Below, one piece after another: positions 28,818 through 37,361 of a stretch of 64,000 bases of DNA (within the stretch, counting starts at the first letter, position 1; every line of letters starts with the position of its first letter). Both the position numbers and the translations under genes were made by a program. Below the pieces are notes generated by a model that saw only the letters and a program-made list of their open reading frames with translations, was not told where the DNA came from and did not search any database. Source of the DNA: Mycobacterium bohemicum DSM 44277 (lineage in GTDB: Bacteria > Actinomycetota > Actinomycetes > Mycobacteriales > Mycobacteriaceae). The DNA lies in NCBI RefSeq assembly GCF_001053185.1, contig NZ_CSTD01000001.1, positions 1,358,333-1,422,332 on the forward strand. Direction: 5' to 3'.

Positions 28818-29750
28818 GTGACCGGACTGGTGAGCCAGGGGGCACGCGAGCTCGCGGCGCGGGCGCTCGGCGCGGATCGCGTCCTGGTCACCGGCGCATC
28901 GGGCTGGCTCGGCAGGACCGCCCTCGACCTCCTTGCCCCGCTCGGCCTTCCCACGCTGGCGCTGGCCGGCCGCCCCCGGACCATCCGCGTCGGTGACCGG
29001 GAGGTCGAGTGCCGCGGGTGGGATGTCGGCGAGGTCGCCGCTTTTGCGCCCACCGTCGTGCTGGACTGCGCGTTCCTGACCCGCGACCGGGTCGCCGACA
29101 TGCCGCTGGACGAGTACGTCACGGTCAACCGCGGCCTGACGGACCGCCTGGTGTGCGCGACCCGGCTCCCGGGCGTGCGTCTGGCGCTGACGGTATCCAG
29201 CGGGGCGGCGGTCTACCCGCATGACGCCCTCGACGGCCCGATCGAAGACAACCCCTACGGCTACCTCAAGCGTGAGGCCGAGCTACGCCTGGCGCAGGCC
29301 GCGGCCGAAACGGGGGCGGTGCCCGTGGTCGCGCGGGCGTGGAGCATCTCCGGTGCCCACGTGCAGCAGCCGCAGGCCTATGCGCTGGGTTCGATGATCC
29401 GCGCCGCCGACGCCGGGGCCATCCGGATCATGGCCCGCCGCCCGGTGTTTCGCCGCTACGTGCTCGCCGAGGAGCTGCTGGCCGTGGCGATCGCCGAGGG
29501 CTGCGTCGGCCCGGCCACGATCGACAGCGGAGGCGAACTGGTGGAAATGGCGGAGCTGGCCGCGCGGGTCGCGGCGGTGGTGAACCCCGGCGCGGTGATC
29601 ACCCGCGACGAGGTGGACCCCGCCAACCCCGACCGATATCACTCCGACGGCCGGGATTGGGAACGACGCTGTGCCGACGTGGGGTTCCAGGGCGCAACGC
29701 TCGAGCGTCAGATCGAGATCACCGCTCGCGGCGTGCTCGGCCGGGTTTGA
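28818..29750 (+). CDS. NAD(P)-dependent epimerase/dehydratase/reductase (extended SDR)
   Basis: A 310-residue Rossmann protein. The N-terminal nucleotide loop is VLVTGASGWLG (TGxxGxxG), and the catalytic pair is in NPYGYLKREAEL (YxxxK) with a preceding VSSGAAV serine. The second domain has the sugar-binding RRYVLAEELLAVAIAEG segment. It probably converts a nucleotide sugar at the 4-keto, 3/5-epimerase or reductase step for LOS. A role in reducing a branched-sugar ketone is possible but unproven. The GTG at 28818 is used because the ATG at 28798 is followed by an in-frame stop after seven codons. It lies 29 bp behind the methyltransferase. Confidence 0.8.
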   Translation: MTGLVSQGARELAARALGADRVLVTGASGWLGRTALDLLAPLGLPTLALAGRPRTIRVGDREVECRGWDVGEVAAFAPTVVLDCAFLTRDRVADMPLDEYVTVNRGLTDRLVCATRLPGVRLALTVSSGAAVYPHDALDGPIEDNPYGYLKREAELRLAQAAAETGAVPVVARAWSISGAHVQQPQAYALGSMIRAADAGAIRIMARRPVFRRYVLAEELLAVAIAEGCVGPATIDSGGELVEMAELAARVAAVVNPGAVITRDEVDPANPDRYHSDGRDWERRCADVGFQGATLERQIEITARGVLGRV

Positions 29751-29885
29751 TGCGCACCGAGGGACCGGCCGGCATGAAAATAATCGATTCGCCTATGCGC
29801 GAATCCCCGAGGAACTAACTTACCTGTTGGGGCGTCCGGCATCGAGGGCTTCCCTGGGGGATAACAGCGCGGACTGAATTGAGAG

Positions 29886-31379
29886 ATGTCTCCCCATGTC
29901 GACATGTCAAAATACCCCGGGAGGTACCGCGCCGTGCGAGAGCAGCTCGTAGCGATTTCGCGCATGTCTCCCCGAACGCTCCTGCTGGCCACCGTCCTGG
30001 CGCTGTCCGCGGCGGCGGCGGGAGTGGGATTCGTCCTCGCGCAGTACTACTCGGTCGACGTGCTGAGTTCGATGGTTTACATTCCGGACGACTGCTGGGT
30101 TGATTGGGGCATCAAGGCCGGGCGGCATTGCTTCAGCGACTATGCGTGGCAGATGAGCGCCGCGATGCAGCCGAATCCGTGGAATTTCGGCCCGGCGCAC
30201 TGGCCCCCCAACCCCTACCCGGCGGCGGCGATGGTGCCGCATTTCGTCTTCGGGCTGCTGGGCACACTGCTGGGCTCCCCTCGGTTCGGGCTGCTGGCCT
30301 ACCTGGTGGCGTTGACCGTTGCGGTGCTCACACCGGCGATCTGGGCTGCCCGCGGCGCCCGCGGCCTGGAGCGGATCGTCGTCTTCCTCGCCTGCGGCGC
30401 GCTGGCCATGCCGGCCTGGTTTGCCGTCGATCGGGGCAACTCGGTCGGATTCGTCGTTCCCATAGCGTTGGTATTTCTCATCGCGCTGCGCCGGGAGCGC
30501 TGGGGGCTCGTCGCCCTCATGGTGGTCTTGGCCGCATTGGTGAAGCCACAATTCGCAGCGCTCGCCTTCGCGTTGTTCGCGGCCCGGCAGTGGCGGCTCG
30601 GTGGCGCGGCCGTCGGCGGCGTCGCCCTGTCCAACCTCGCCGCTTACCTGTTCTGGCCGCGCGACTTTCCGGGGACCATCATGCAGTCGCTGCACAACGC
30701 CTCCGGCTACGGCGTGTTCAGCGAGCGAGTCGCGTACGGGAACGTGTCCTTCGCGAAAGGCGTTCTGCTGCTTCCCGATGCCATCAAGGCCCAGACGGTG
30801 GGCGGCCGCATACCGGACGGCTTTCTCGCCGGCCCGCGAAACTACATCGGCTATGCCGTGCTGATCATCGTCGTCCTCGCCGTGCTGTTGCTGGGGCGCC
30901 GGATCTCGCCCGTGATGGTGGGCATCCTGCTGCTTCCCGCCGCTTCGCTGTGGCCGGCAGTGACGTTCCGCTACTACTTGGTCTTCGCCCTACCGATCGC
31001 GGCGCTGGTGGCCCGGGATCCCAACGGGCCACCTGGTACGGGAATCTTCGATTCCCTGCGCGAGCGCCGTCGCGCCGTGGGCTTATGCGTGAGCCTTGCC
31101 ACCGCGCTCAGCATCGCCTACATCGTGGCCCCAGGGGCGCCGATCCCGATACTTGCGCCGATCCACCCGGGCACCTTCGACTCCGCACGCACGGTGACGG
31201 TATCTGCCACCACGGTGATGCTGACCCCGATCTTGTGGTTGATCGTGTGCGCGGTGATCCTCGTTTCCTATGCGCGCAGACCGGACACGGGCGCCCAGGC
31301 CGAGGACCCCCCCACCGGCGCTCCGGCGGAGAAACCCGCACTCGGCGCGGAAGCCATGGCCACCAACGCCTTTCAGTAG
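29886..31379 (+). CDS. GT-C (GT87/DUF2029-like) membrane glycosyltransferase, paralogue 1
   Basis: A 497-residue polytopic membrane protein with about 10-12 TM helices, resembling polyprenyl-phosphate-sugar-dependent mannosyltransferases. The first extracytoplasmic loop has the paralogue-wide signature PDDCWVDWG...GRHCFSDY, whose acidic residues are the likely catalytic or metal site, plus two Cys. Other shared blocks: ARGARGLERIVVF, VDRGNSVGFVVPIALVF, LFWPRDFPGTI, IPDGFLAGPR. It would use a lipid-linked sugar outside the membrane. The ATG at 29886 is the frame's first start. GTG at 29934 has a better Shine-Dalgarno (GGGAGG, 9 nt). Two paralogues lie at 42103 and 43559. It converges on the kinase gene. 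Confidence 0.82.
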   Translation: MSPHVDMSKYPGRYRAVREQLVAISRMSPRTLLLATVLALSAAAAGVGFVLAQYYSVDVLSSMVYIPDDCWVDWGIKAGRHCFSDYAWQMSAAMQPNPWNFGPAHWPPNPYPAAAMVPHFVFGLLGTLLGSPRFGLLAYLVALTVAVLTPAIWAARGARGLERIVVFLACGALAMPAWFAVDRGNSVGFVVPIALVFLIALRRERWGLVALMVVLAALVKPQFAALAFALFAARQWRLGGAAVGGVALSNLAAYLFWPRDFPGTIMQSLHNASGYGVFSERVAYGNVSFAKGVLLLPDAIKAQTVGGRIPDGFLAGPRNYIGYAVLIIVVLAVLLLGRRISPVMVGILLLPAASLWPAVTFRYYLVFALPIAALVARDPNGPPGTGIFDSLRERRRAVGLCVSLATALSIAYIVAPGAPIPILAPIHPGTFDSARTVTVSATTVMLTPILWLIVCAVILVSYARRPDTGAQAEDPPTGAPAEKPALGAEAMATNAFQ

Positions 31380-31425
31380 AATTCGGGCCGCTGCCAACGC
31401 CAGGTGCAGGTCGGCGCACAGGTCC

Positions 31426-32703
31426 CTACATCCGGCCCGCCAACACGGCCAGCCCCCGTAGCGCCATGTCCCCTCCCGCCGCAACCCTCGCCGGACGGCC
31501 GAGCCCGGCCCGGATCGCGTCACGCAGCGGGCCGAACCGCTGGGCCACTCCCCCGCAGAACAGCAGCTCGTCGCCGGGTTGGAACCCGACGTCCGCCGCG
31601 CCGTCGACATACGGGGCGGCAACGGACGCGACGAGTGCCCGCAGCAGGTCTTCGGCGCTGTCGGCTTCGGTGATGCCGGACCATCCGCCCCCGCCGGGCC
31701 CCGCGAAGGTCGGCTGCGCGCGCAGCATCCCGGATCGCCCGGGCGCGGCCGCCGCCTCGGCCGCCCACCGCCAAGCCTCCTCGTCGGCTCGCCCGCGGGA
31801 CAGCAGTGCGACCCCCCGGGTGAGCGCTCGCCCGGCCGGCAGGTGCGTCTTGGTGTGCAGCAGCCGCCCGTCAAAGTACGGGCGCGTCTGGCAATCGTCC
31901 CCCGCGTGCCCATCGCCGAGCCGGGCCACCTGCCCCCCGGTCGAGATGTTGAAAGCCGTGACGCCCGCGTCGATCCCCGCACCCAGAAGGGCAGCCTGCT
32001 GGTCGCCCACCGGGGTCACGACCGCGGCGCCCGACCCGCGGTGGACACCCACCACGGTCGGCACCGCGGTCACTTGTGGCAGTGACAACCTCTGCCCACC
32101 AATCACATTGGCGATCTCCTGCGACCACGCACCGGCCCTGAGGTCGTACATGCCCGAGGCGGCCGCGTCGGTGGCGTGCTGGAGGAACGTCGCATCCTCG
32201 GTGAGTGACGCCGCCACCCAGGACAGCAGGCTGTGCAGGCGGAGCGGGCCGTCGAGCGCCGTGAGATCGGTTGCGTAGACACCGGCTACGGGGAGGCCGG
32301 GGCGCAGTTCGTTGCCGACGGCATGCCACACCTCGGGTGGCAGCGTGGCACGAAGGCGATCAAGGAAGCTGATCCCGTCGCACAGCATCAGCGCCCGGTT
32401 GTCCTGCCAGGTGGCCAACCGAAGGTGTGGGACGTTGCGTTCGTCGGTCAGCGTCCAGCCGTGCATCTGGCCGCTGAGCAGGATCAGCTCAGGGCGACCG
32501 GCCAGCCCGAGGACTGAGTGGATGGCCGCTTCGACGGCCGCCAGTACGGTGGCGGGGTCGACGGTGCGGTGCGGACCGTCCAGCGAGGAGAACGGCGGGA
32601 ACGGGAACTTCCGTTCGCCGGCGATGCCGTCGTCGGGATGCAGCACCGCCGCCTTGACGTAGGTGGCGCCGAGGTCAACGAGAAGCGAACAGCGGTGTGC
32701 CAT
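31426..32703 (-). CDS. FGGY-family carbohydrate kinase (sedoheptulokinase-like)
   Basis: A 425-residue sugar kinase of the actin-like ASKHA fold. The phosphate-1 loop is LLVDLGATYVKAAVL, and the substrate-side motif SGQMHGWTL and LATWQDNRAL resemble sedoheptulose/xylulose kinases. The phosphate-2 region is TPVGDQQAALLGAG with NISTGGQV, and the adenosine loop LLFCGGVAQRFGPLRDAI. It phosphorylates a terminal hydroxyl of a ketose-like substrate. The last gene of a leftward operon, its ATG overlaps the cyclase gene by 29 bp. I infer that the substrate is a 7-carbon keto-deoxy sugar acid made by the upstream aldolase. A plain heptulose is the conservative alternative. Confidence 0.8.
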   Translation of the reverse strand: MAHRCSLLVDLGATYVKAAVLHPDDGIAGERKFPFPPFSSLDGPHRTVDPATVLAAVEAAIHSVLGLAGRPELILLSGQMHGWTLTDERNVPHLRLATWQDNRALMLCDGISFLDRLRATLPPEVWHAVGNELRPGLPVAGVYATDLTALDGPLRLHSLLSWVAASLTEDATFLQHATDAAASGMYDLRAGAWSQEIANVIGGQRLSLPQVTAVPTVVGVHRGSGAAVVTPVGDQQAALLGAGIDAGVTAFNISTGGQVARLGDGHAGDDCQTRPYFDGRLLHTKTHLPAGRALTRGVALLSRGRADEEAWRWAAEAAAAPGRSGMLRAQPTFAGPGGGGWSGITEADSAEDLLRALVASVAAPYVDGAADVGFQPGDELLFCGGVAQRFGPLRDAIRAGLGRPARVAAGGDMALRGLAVLAGRM

Positions 32704-33757
32704 CGAGGTATTCCGCGACCTCGGCCACGAGGGTCTCGTCGAGCGGCTTCGGCACGATCCTCAGATCGCCCTCGTCGTGCAGCACGGCGAAGTACATGAC
32801 GCCCTTGCGCACCTTCTTGTCGCGCTTGAGCGTATCCACGAGTTCGCGCGCGGACGGAATGGCCGCGATGGTGTAGTCGGTGTTCGCGGCGAGGACGGTG
32901 CGGATCCGTTCGGCGGTCTCGGGATTGGTCAATCCCCATTGCACGCCGAGGAAATTGATGAGATCCATGCCCCACATCACCGCGATACCGTGCGGAACCT
33001 CGTTGTGGGTGAGCGCTTCCAGGGCGTGGCCGAAGCTGTGACCGTAGTTGAGCACGCGCCGCAGATCCGACTCGTGCTCGTCCTGCTCGATGACCAGCCG
33101 CTTGCTCTCCAGGGCGTTGCGGATCATCTGCAGAGCGTGCGGGTTGCGGTGGCCGCCGTCGCGCAGCGCCTCGACGAGCTCGTCGAAGAAGGCGCCCTCG
33201 TTGGTGAGCGCCAGCTTGTATATCTCGCCGTATCCGGAATCGATCTCCACCTCCGGCAGGCTGTTCAAGAACTCCGAGCAGATGACGACGTGGCCGGGCG
33301 AGTGGAACACGCCCAGCTGGTTTTTCAGCGGGAGCACGTTGATGCTGGATTTCGCCCCGATGCAGCTGTCCGCCTGGCTGAGCAGCGTCGTCGGGACAAA
33401 CGTCCACGGCACCCCGCGGTAGTAGATGTGGCACGTGAAGGTCGCCACATCCTGTATGACGCCACCGCCGACCGCCACGATGTGCGCCGATCGGGTCGCC
33501 TTGTTTTCCAGCAGCCAGTCGACGAAATGGCTTACGCCGGAGAGGGTTTTGCTCTCCTCGTTCGCCTCGATCCGGTACGTCGGGTGTTCCAGCAGCCCAC
33601 TCAGGGCGTCACCGTAGAGCTCGACCAGCGCCTCGTCGATGATCACGAAGGTCTCGGCGCCCGAGTCGACCAGCGCGGGGACCATCGAAACCTCGGGGAC
33701 GAAGTCCACCGGGTAGTCGCCCTGCTCGGACTTGATGATCATCCGATCCTGGGTCAT
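32675..33757 (-). CDS. 3-dehydroquinate synthase-like sugar-phosphate cyclase/lyase
   Basis: A 360-residue NAD- and metal-dependent enzyme of the DHQS/DOIS/EEVS superfamily. The NAD loop is AHIVAVGGGVIQDVATF, then VPTTLLSQADSCIGAKSSI. Metal ligands are in DSGYGEIYKLAL (Glu), NYGHSFGHALEALT (His) and VPHGIAVMWGM (His). The reaction core oxidises a carbon, eliminates phosphate and usually closes a ring. The SGYGEIYK motif differs from the aroB-type AEVIKYG, so this is not the housekeeping gene. The start is the ATG at 33757, overlapping the SDR stop as ATGA. In this operon it could dephosphorylate a 3-deoxy-heptulosonate 7-phosphate to leave a methyl end (inference). Confidence 0.83.
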   Translation of the reverse strand: MTQDRMIIKSEQGDYPVDFVPEVSMVPALVDSGAETFVIIDEALVELYGDALSGLLEHPTYRIEANEESKTLSGVSHFVDWLLENKATRSAHIVAVGGGVIQDVATFTCHIYYRGVPWTFVPTTLLSQADSCIGAKSSINVLPLKNQLGVFHSPGHVVICSEFLNSLPEVEIDSGYGEIYKLALTNEGAFFDELVEALRDGGHRNPHALQMIRNALESKRLVIEQDEHESDLRRVLNYGHSFGHALEALTHNEVPHGIAVMWGMDLINFLGVQWGLTNPETAERIRTVLAANTDYTIAAIPSARELVDTLKRDKKVRKGVMYFAVLHDEGDLRIVPKPLDETLVAEVAEYLDGTPLFASR

Positions 33758-34431
33758 ACGCACAAGAAACCTCCGTCGATCGCGATGGACTGCCCCGTGA
33801 TGTAGGTGTTGTCGGCGGACACCAGCCAGGAGATGAAGGACGCGATTTCCTCGGGCTCGGCGAGGCGGCCGACCGGGATGCGCTCGGCCAGCGCTTGGAG
33901 CTGCTCGGCGTCGTTGTTCTGGTAGGTGAGGTCGGTGAGCACGAATCCCGGGGCCACGCAGTTGGCCAACACACCGAAACGGCCATACTCCACGGCCACC
34001 GACCGCATCATCTCCTCGATCGCGGCCTTGGAGGCGCTGTAGGCCACCCGGCCGCGGCGGGCGCGATGGGCGTACACGCTGGATATGGCGACCACCCTGC
34101 CGTATCCCGCGGCGGCCATCCGGGGCAGCAGACCTTGCAGGAGTTGCAGATTGGCGTTCACGTTCACCTGCTGGGTGGCCGACCAGTTCTCTTGCGAAAT
34201 CTCCCCCACCGGCTCCGGATTGTTGACTCCGGCGTTGAGCACCAGAATGTCCACCCCGTCCTCGAGGGCGGCGAGGTAGGCGGCAACCGATTCGGGCGCG
34301 GCGAGATCCAATTCCTGACGGCCGGGTCTCAACACACGAATTCCTCTGGATTGCAACGCGTCAGCCACGCACCGGCCGATTCCCCTGGACGCTCCCGTGA
34401 CGAGCGCCCGCTGCGAAGAGCTGGAAGTCAC
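33754..34431 (-). CDS. short-chain dehydrogenase/reductase
   Basis: A 225-residue classical SDR. Motifs are ALVTGASRGIGRCV (cofactor), LVLNAGVN (NAG), the catalytic VVAISSVYAH serine, VAYSASKAA (YxxxK), and PGFVLTDL after it. The sequence RPGRQELDL at the second strand suggests NADPH preference. The start is GTG at 34431 with GAAAG upstream. Another GTG at 34449 is possible. It overlaps the cyclase gene by four bases and follows the aldolase by about 150 bp. A ketone reduction on the branched-sugar side chain is my inferred role; FabG-like activity is the generic alternative. Confidence 0.82.
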   Translation of the reverse strand: MTSSSSQRALVTGASRGIGRCVADALQSRGIRVLRPGRQELDLAAPESVAAYLAALEDGVDILVLNAGVNNPEPVGEISQENWSATQQVNVNANLQLLQGLLPRMAAAGYGRVVAISSVYAHRARRGRVAYSASKAAIEEMMRSVAVEYGRFGVLANCVAPGFVLTDLTYQNNDAEQLQALAERIPVGRLAEPEEIASFISWLVSADNTYITGQSIAIDGGFLCV

Positions 34432-34581
34432 GTGGCTTTCAGAGCCCACGATCGCGGACGGAGCCGCCCGCCCGGCCGGAAACGGTCAAGTTCGCCCCTC
34501 CTGATTTGCGCGGGTCCACATTAGCGCCCGTTGCCGCCGTCGGCGGACCGGCGGCGGCAACAGGAAGCGAACAGATCGCGC

Positions 34582-35382
34582 TCAGTGGTGGTTGAGCACC
34601 TTCCAGCGGGCGTCGAGCATCTCGATCCGCTTGGCGTCCTCGTCGGTGATGTGGCCGTAGTAGTCGCGCTTGTTGAGCAGCCACAGCAATTCGAAGTGCA
34701 CCGCGTTGAGCAGACCGTCGGCGATGGAGTCGAGCGTGCCCGCCGAGCCGTCGAACACCACCTTGCGGGTCTCGAAACGCGTCAGGTGCACCTGCGCGAC
34801 ATCGCGGATGACGTTCAGCGTGTCGCTGGAAATGGCGCCACCCAAGACGAGGTCGAGGCCGGCCGCCTTCGCCTTCTCGGCAACGGTGGTCACGTATTTG
34901 GTGATCTCGGGGGTGTTGATCGTCTCGCGGGTCTGGCCCAGCGATCCGGTGAAGTCGACGCGCCCGAACACGATGCCGTGCACGCCGCGGCCCTTGTTGG
35001 CCAGGTCCAGCATCTCGTCGATGTTGTTGTAGCCCGTGATCGTCTCGAGGTTGAACAAGAAGTCGGTGTCGAGCTCCTCGTCCTCGTCGTAGACGGCGTT
35101 CTTGGCCGCGATGTACTTCGAGAGCGCGTAGGCGGTCTCGACCATGGGCGCGACGATGTAGCGGACGCCGATCTGCTTGGCCTCCAGCAGGTCACGCATC
35201 GCCTCGCAGCCACCGATCTTGACGGTCAGCGGCAGACCCGCGGACCGGGCGATGTCGACCAGGCGCAGCAGTTCGTCGATCCGAGTCCCCTCGGCCTCGA
35301 ACTCGGCCTTCACGCTCACCACGCCGTGCTTTTCTTTGCCCTCGCGCAGAATCTCCGACATCTGCCGTTCGGTCTTATTCAC
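34582..35382 (-). CDS. HpcH/HpaI-type class II pyruvate aldolase (citrate-lyase-like fold)
   Basis: A 266-residue TIM-barrel protein of the aldolase/citrate lyase family. Seen are [15 protein letters not shown] (metal-binding Glu), [16 protein letters not shown] (second metal ligand region) and [14 protein letters not shown]. The family joins pyruvate to an aldehyde, giving 2-keto-3-deoxy acids, or runs in reverse. The start is GTG at 35382 with GGGGAGG 5 nt upstream, better than the frame's first start. It is the first gene of the block aldolase-SDR-cyclase-kinase on the minus strand, behind a 170-bp gap with 11-bp direct repeats. I infer synthesis of a 3-deoxy-heptulosonate from pyruvate and a tetrose for a branched LOS sugar. 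Confidence 0.8.
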   Translation of the reverse strand: MNKTERQMSEILREGKEKHGVVSVKAEFEAEGTRIDELLRLVDIARSAGLPLTVKIGGCEAMRDLLEAKQIGVRYIVAPMVETAYALSKYIAAKNAVYDEDEELDTDFLFNLETITGYNNIDEMLDLANKGRGVHGIVFGRVDFTGSLGQTRETINTPEITKYVTTVAEKAKAAGLDLVLGGAISSDTLNVIRDVAQVHLTRFETRKVVFDGSAGTLDSIADGLLNAVHFELLWLLNKRDYYGHITDEDAKRIEMLDARWKVLNHH

Positions 35383-35514
35383 CGTGCCTCCCCAGCTAGG
35401 ACCCCCCATTGATCTGGCAAGTATGATTCCGCGTCATCCGTTTTCGCGGGCGGTTTTCAACAAAACGGCGACCTAAATGCCGTCAAAATGAGGCCGGATT
35501 GGCGCAGGTGCGCA

Positions 35515-35536
35515 GCAATTGCGCTGTTATTGCGCC
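35515..35536. repeat. 11-bp direct repeat GCAATTGCGCT / GTTATTGCGCC upstream of the aldolase operon
   Basis: Two similar 11-bp units sit in the 170-bp gap between the TPP-enzyme stop and the aldolase start. The second unit matches 9 of 11 bases of the tandem unit at 5668-5689 before pks5, which suggests one regulator acting on both. The rest of the gap is AT-richer sequence with no further feature I can name. Confidence 0.4.
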
Positions 35537-35552
35537 GTTATCAGGTCGCGCA

Positions 35553-37361
35553 TCAGACCTGCGGAACCGCGGCGCCCAGATGCACGGCGACCCGCCGCTC
35601 CACGTCAGACGGCAAGTCGGGGCTCATCCGGTGCAGCGGATTCGACTTCATCGACCCGTCGGCCTGCACGGCTGAGCTGATCTTCGGGTAGTAGGTCTGG
35701 TCGGGGTCGATGGGCACCTCGATGAGCGCCGGACCGTCGGCTTCCAGCAGGGCGCGGACCGAGGGGGCATCGAGGCCGGAGTCGGGGTCGAGCTGGGCGA
35801 ACGGGATCCGGTATGCCCGTGCCAGCGCCTCCCAGCTGGGCAGCCCGAGCCCGGTCTGCGCGTCGCAGCCCACCCAGGCCCCCCCGAAGTAGTTGCGTTG
35901 GGTCATCCTGATCGACGCGTACCCGTTGTTGTTGAGCACGAAGACCTTGAGGTTGACGCCGGTGGCGGCGAGGGTGCCGAGTTCCTGCAGGTTTTGCGCG
36001 AACCCGCCGTCGCCCTCGCTGAGCACTACCTGCCGGCCCGGGTTGGCCAGTGCCGCCCCGATCGCCCCGGACAGGCCGTAGCCCATGCTGGCGATCGCCT
36101 TGTTGGACAGCATTCGCTGATCAGCCCGCAATTGCAGGGCCTGCATGGTGACCGTGAACGATCCCCCGCTGCTGCAGGGGACGATGACCGCGTCGGCGGC
36201 GGCGACCTCGCCCAGCCGCATCGCGAACTCGTACGGCTTGACGTAGCCGGGGGCCGTTACGTTCTGCGGGTCATTCAGCGGCAGTTCCGTTCGGACCGAG
36301 GCGATGAACTCCCGCCAAGGCTGCCATCGCGCGGCGTCGCCCAGGTCGCAACCGTAGAGGTCGGCCATGAACCGGTCGGCGTCCCCGCAGAGCGGGAGAT
36401 CGACCCGGGGGTGCCCCTTTTCCAGCTCGGCCGCGTCGATGTCGACTTGCACCACCCGCCCGACGGGGGCGAATTCTTCCCAGGCGAACCCGGTCTGCTG
36501 CAGTCCCAGCCGCGTGCCGACGGCGACGACCAGGTCCGCCTGCTGGATGAGGAGGTTGGCCGAGCGCTGTCCCCACGTGTTCGGGCGGCCCGCGTACATC
36601 GGGTGTTCGGCGGGCACCCGGTCCGCGCCGTTCCAGGTCGTCATGAGCGGGATTCCCGCGGCTGCGGTGCGCCGGCTCAGGGCGCGCGCGGCCGCACGGC
36701 TCACCCCGCCGCCGACCAACACGACGGGTCGCTCGGACTCACGCACCCACGCCGCGACGTGGCTCACCTGGTCCGACGGGACGCCGGGCAAGGGGGCCGC
36801 GTCCGGCAGCGCGACCGGGCCCTGACCCGGCAGCGGCGCGGCCGCCTGCGCGTCCAGGCAAACGTCGAGGAACACCGGTCCCTGCCTCGGTGTGCGGCCT
36901 TGCAGAACCGCGTCGAGGACGAGGTCGCGGCCTACCGGCCGCTCGATGCGCAGCGCCCGCTTGGTGATGCTGCGCACCAGCTCGACGCTGTCGATCTCCT
37001 GGATGCCGCGTTGACGCACGGCCCCGCGGCTCAGATCGCTGCTCTTGACCTGCCCGCCGATGACAAGGAGCTCGCGGCTTTCCTGCCACGCGCCGGCTAC
37101 ACCGGTGAGCGCGTTGGTGATGCCCGGCCCCGCCGTCACCAGCGCGAAGGCTCGGCCGCCGCCCTCGTCGCGCGCGGCGTTGAAGTATTCGGTCGCGATG
37201 GCCGCGCCCACCTCGTGCACGAACGGCACGCACACCATTCGAGTCCGCACCGAGTTCAGCAGGTGCATGATGTTGCCGCCGGCGACGAAGAAGCAGTGGG
37301 TGTAGCCGGCGCCCACCAGCCAGTCGACCAGCTGATCCGAGTACTTCGACGGGGCCGTCAC
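35553..37361 (-). CDS. TPP-dependent acetolactate-synthase-like enzyme (YerE-type acyl transferase candidate)
   Basis: A 602-residue thiamine-diphosphate enzyme of the acetohydroxyacid synthase family. The cofactor-activating Glu50 is in PFVHEVGAAIATEYF, the central domain has VVLVGGGVSR, and the C-terminal TPP/Mg site reads GDGGF...NNNGY at about residues 450-475. YerE, a relative, adds a decarboxylated pyruvate unit to CDP-3,6-dideoxy-4-hexulose to build yersiniose. Here the enzyme sits between rfbF/rfbH/rfbG and an aldolase block, so decarboxylative C-C branching of the same CDP-sugar is likely (inference). The GTG start overlaps the stop of the GT2 gene (GTGTGA), so the two are coupled. 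Normal ilvB function is less likely in this context. Confidence 0.83.
   Translation of the reverse strand: MTAPSKYSDQLVDWLVGAGYTHCFFVAGGNIMHLLNSVRTRMVCVPFVHEVGAAIATEYFNAARDEGGGRAFALVTAGPGITNALTGVAGAWQESRELLVIGGQVKSSDLSRGAVRQRGIQEIDSVELVRSITKRALRIERPVGRDLVLDAVLQGRTPRQGPVFLDVCLDAQAAAPLPGQGPVALPDAAPLPGVPSDQVSHVAAWVRESERPVVLVGGGVSRAAARALSRRTAAAGIPLMTTWNGADRVPAEHPMYAGRPNTWGQRSANLLIQQADLVVAVGTRLGLQQTGFAWEEFAPVGRVVQVDIDAAELEKGHPRVDLPLCGDADRFMADLYGCDLGDAARWQPWREFIASVRTELPLNDPQNVTAPGYVKPYEFAMRLGEVAAADAVIVPCSSGGSFTVTMQALQLRADQRMLSNKAIASMGYGLSGAIGAALANPGRQVVLSEGDGGFAQNLQELGTLAATGVNLKVFVLNNNGYASIRMTQRNYFGGAWVGCDAQTGLGLPSWEALARAYRIPFAQLDPDSGLDAPSVRALLEADGPALIEVPIDPDQTYYPKISSAVQADGSMKSNPLHRMSPDLPSDVERRVAVHLGAAVPQV

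Noticed and set aside
35553..37361. Housekeeping acetolactate synthase (ilvB)
   Set aside because: No regulatory subunit (ilvN) or ilvC nearby. It is coupled to a polyprenyl GT2 gene and surrounded by CDP-sugar genes, so a sugar-branching role is more likely.
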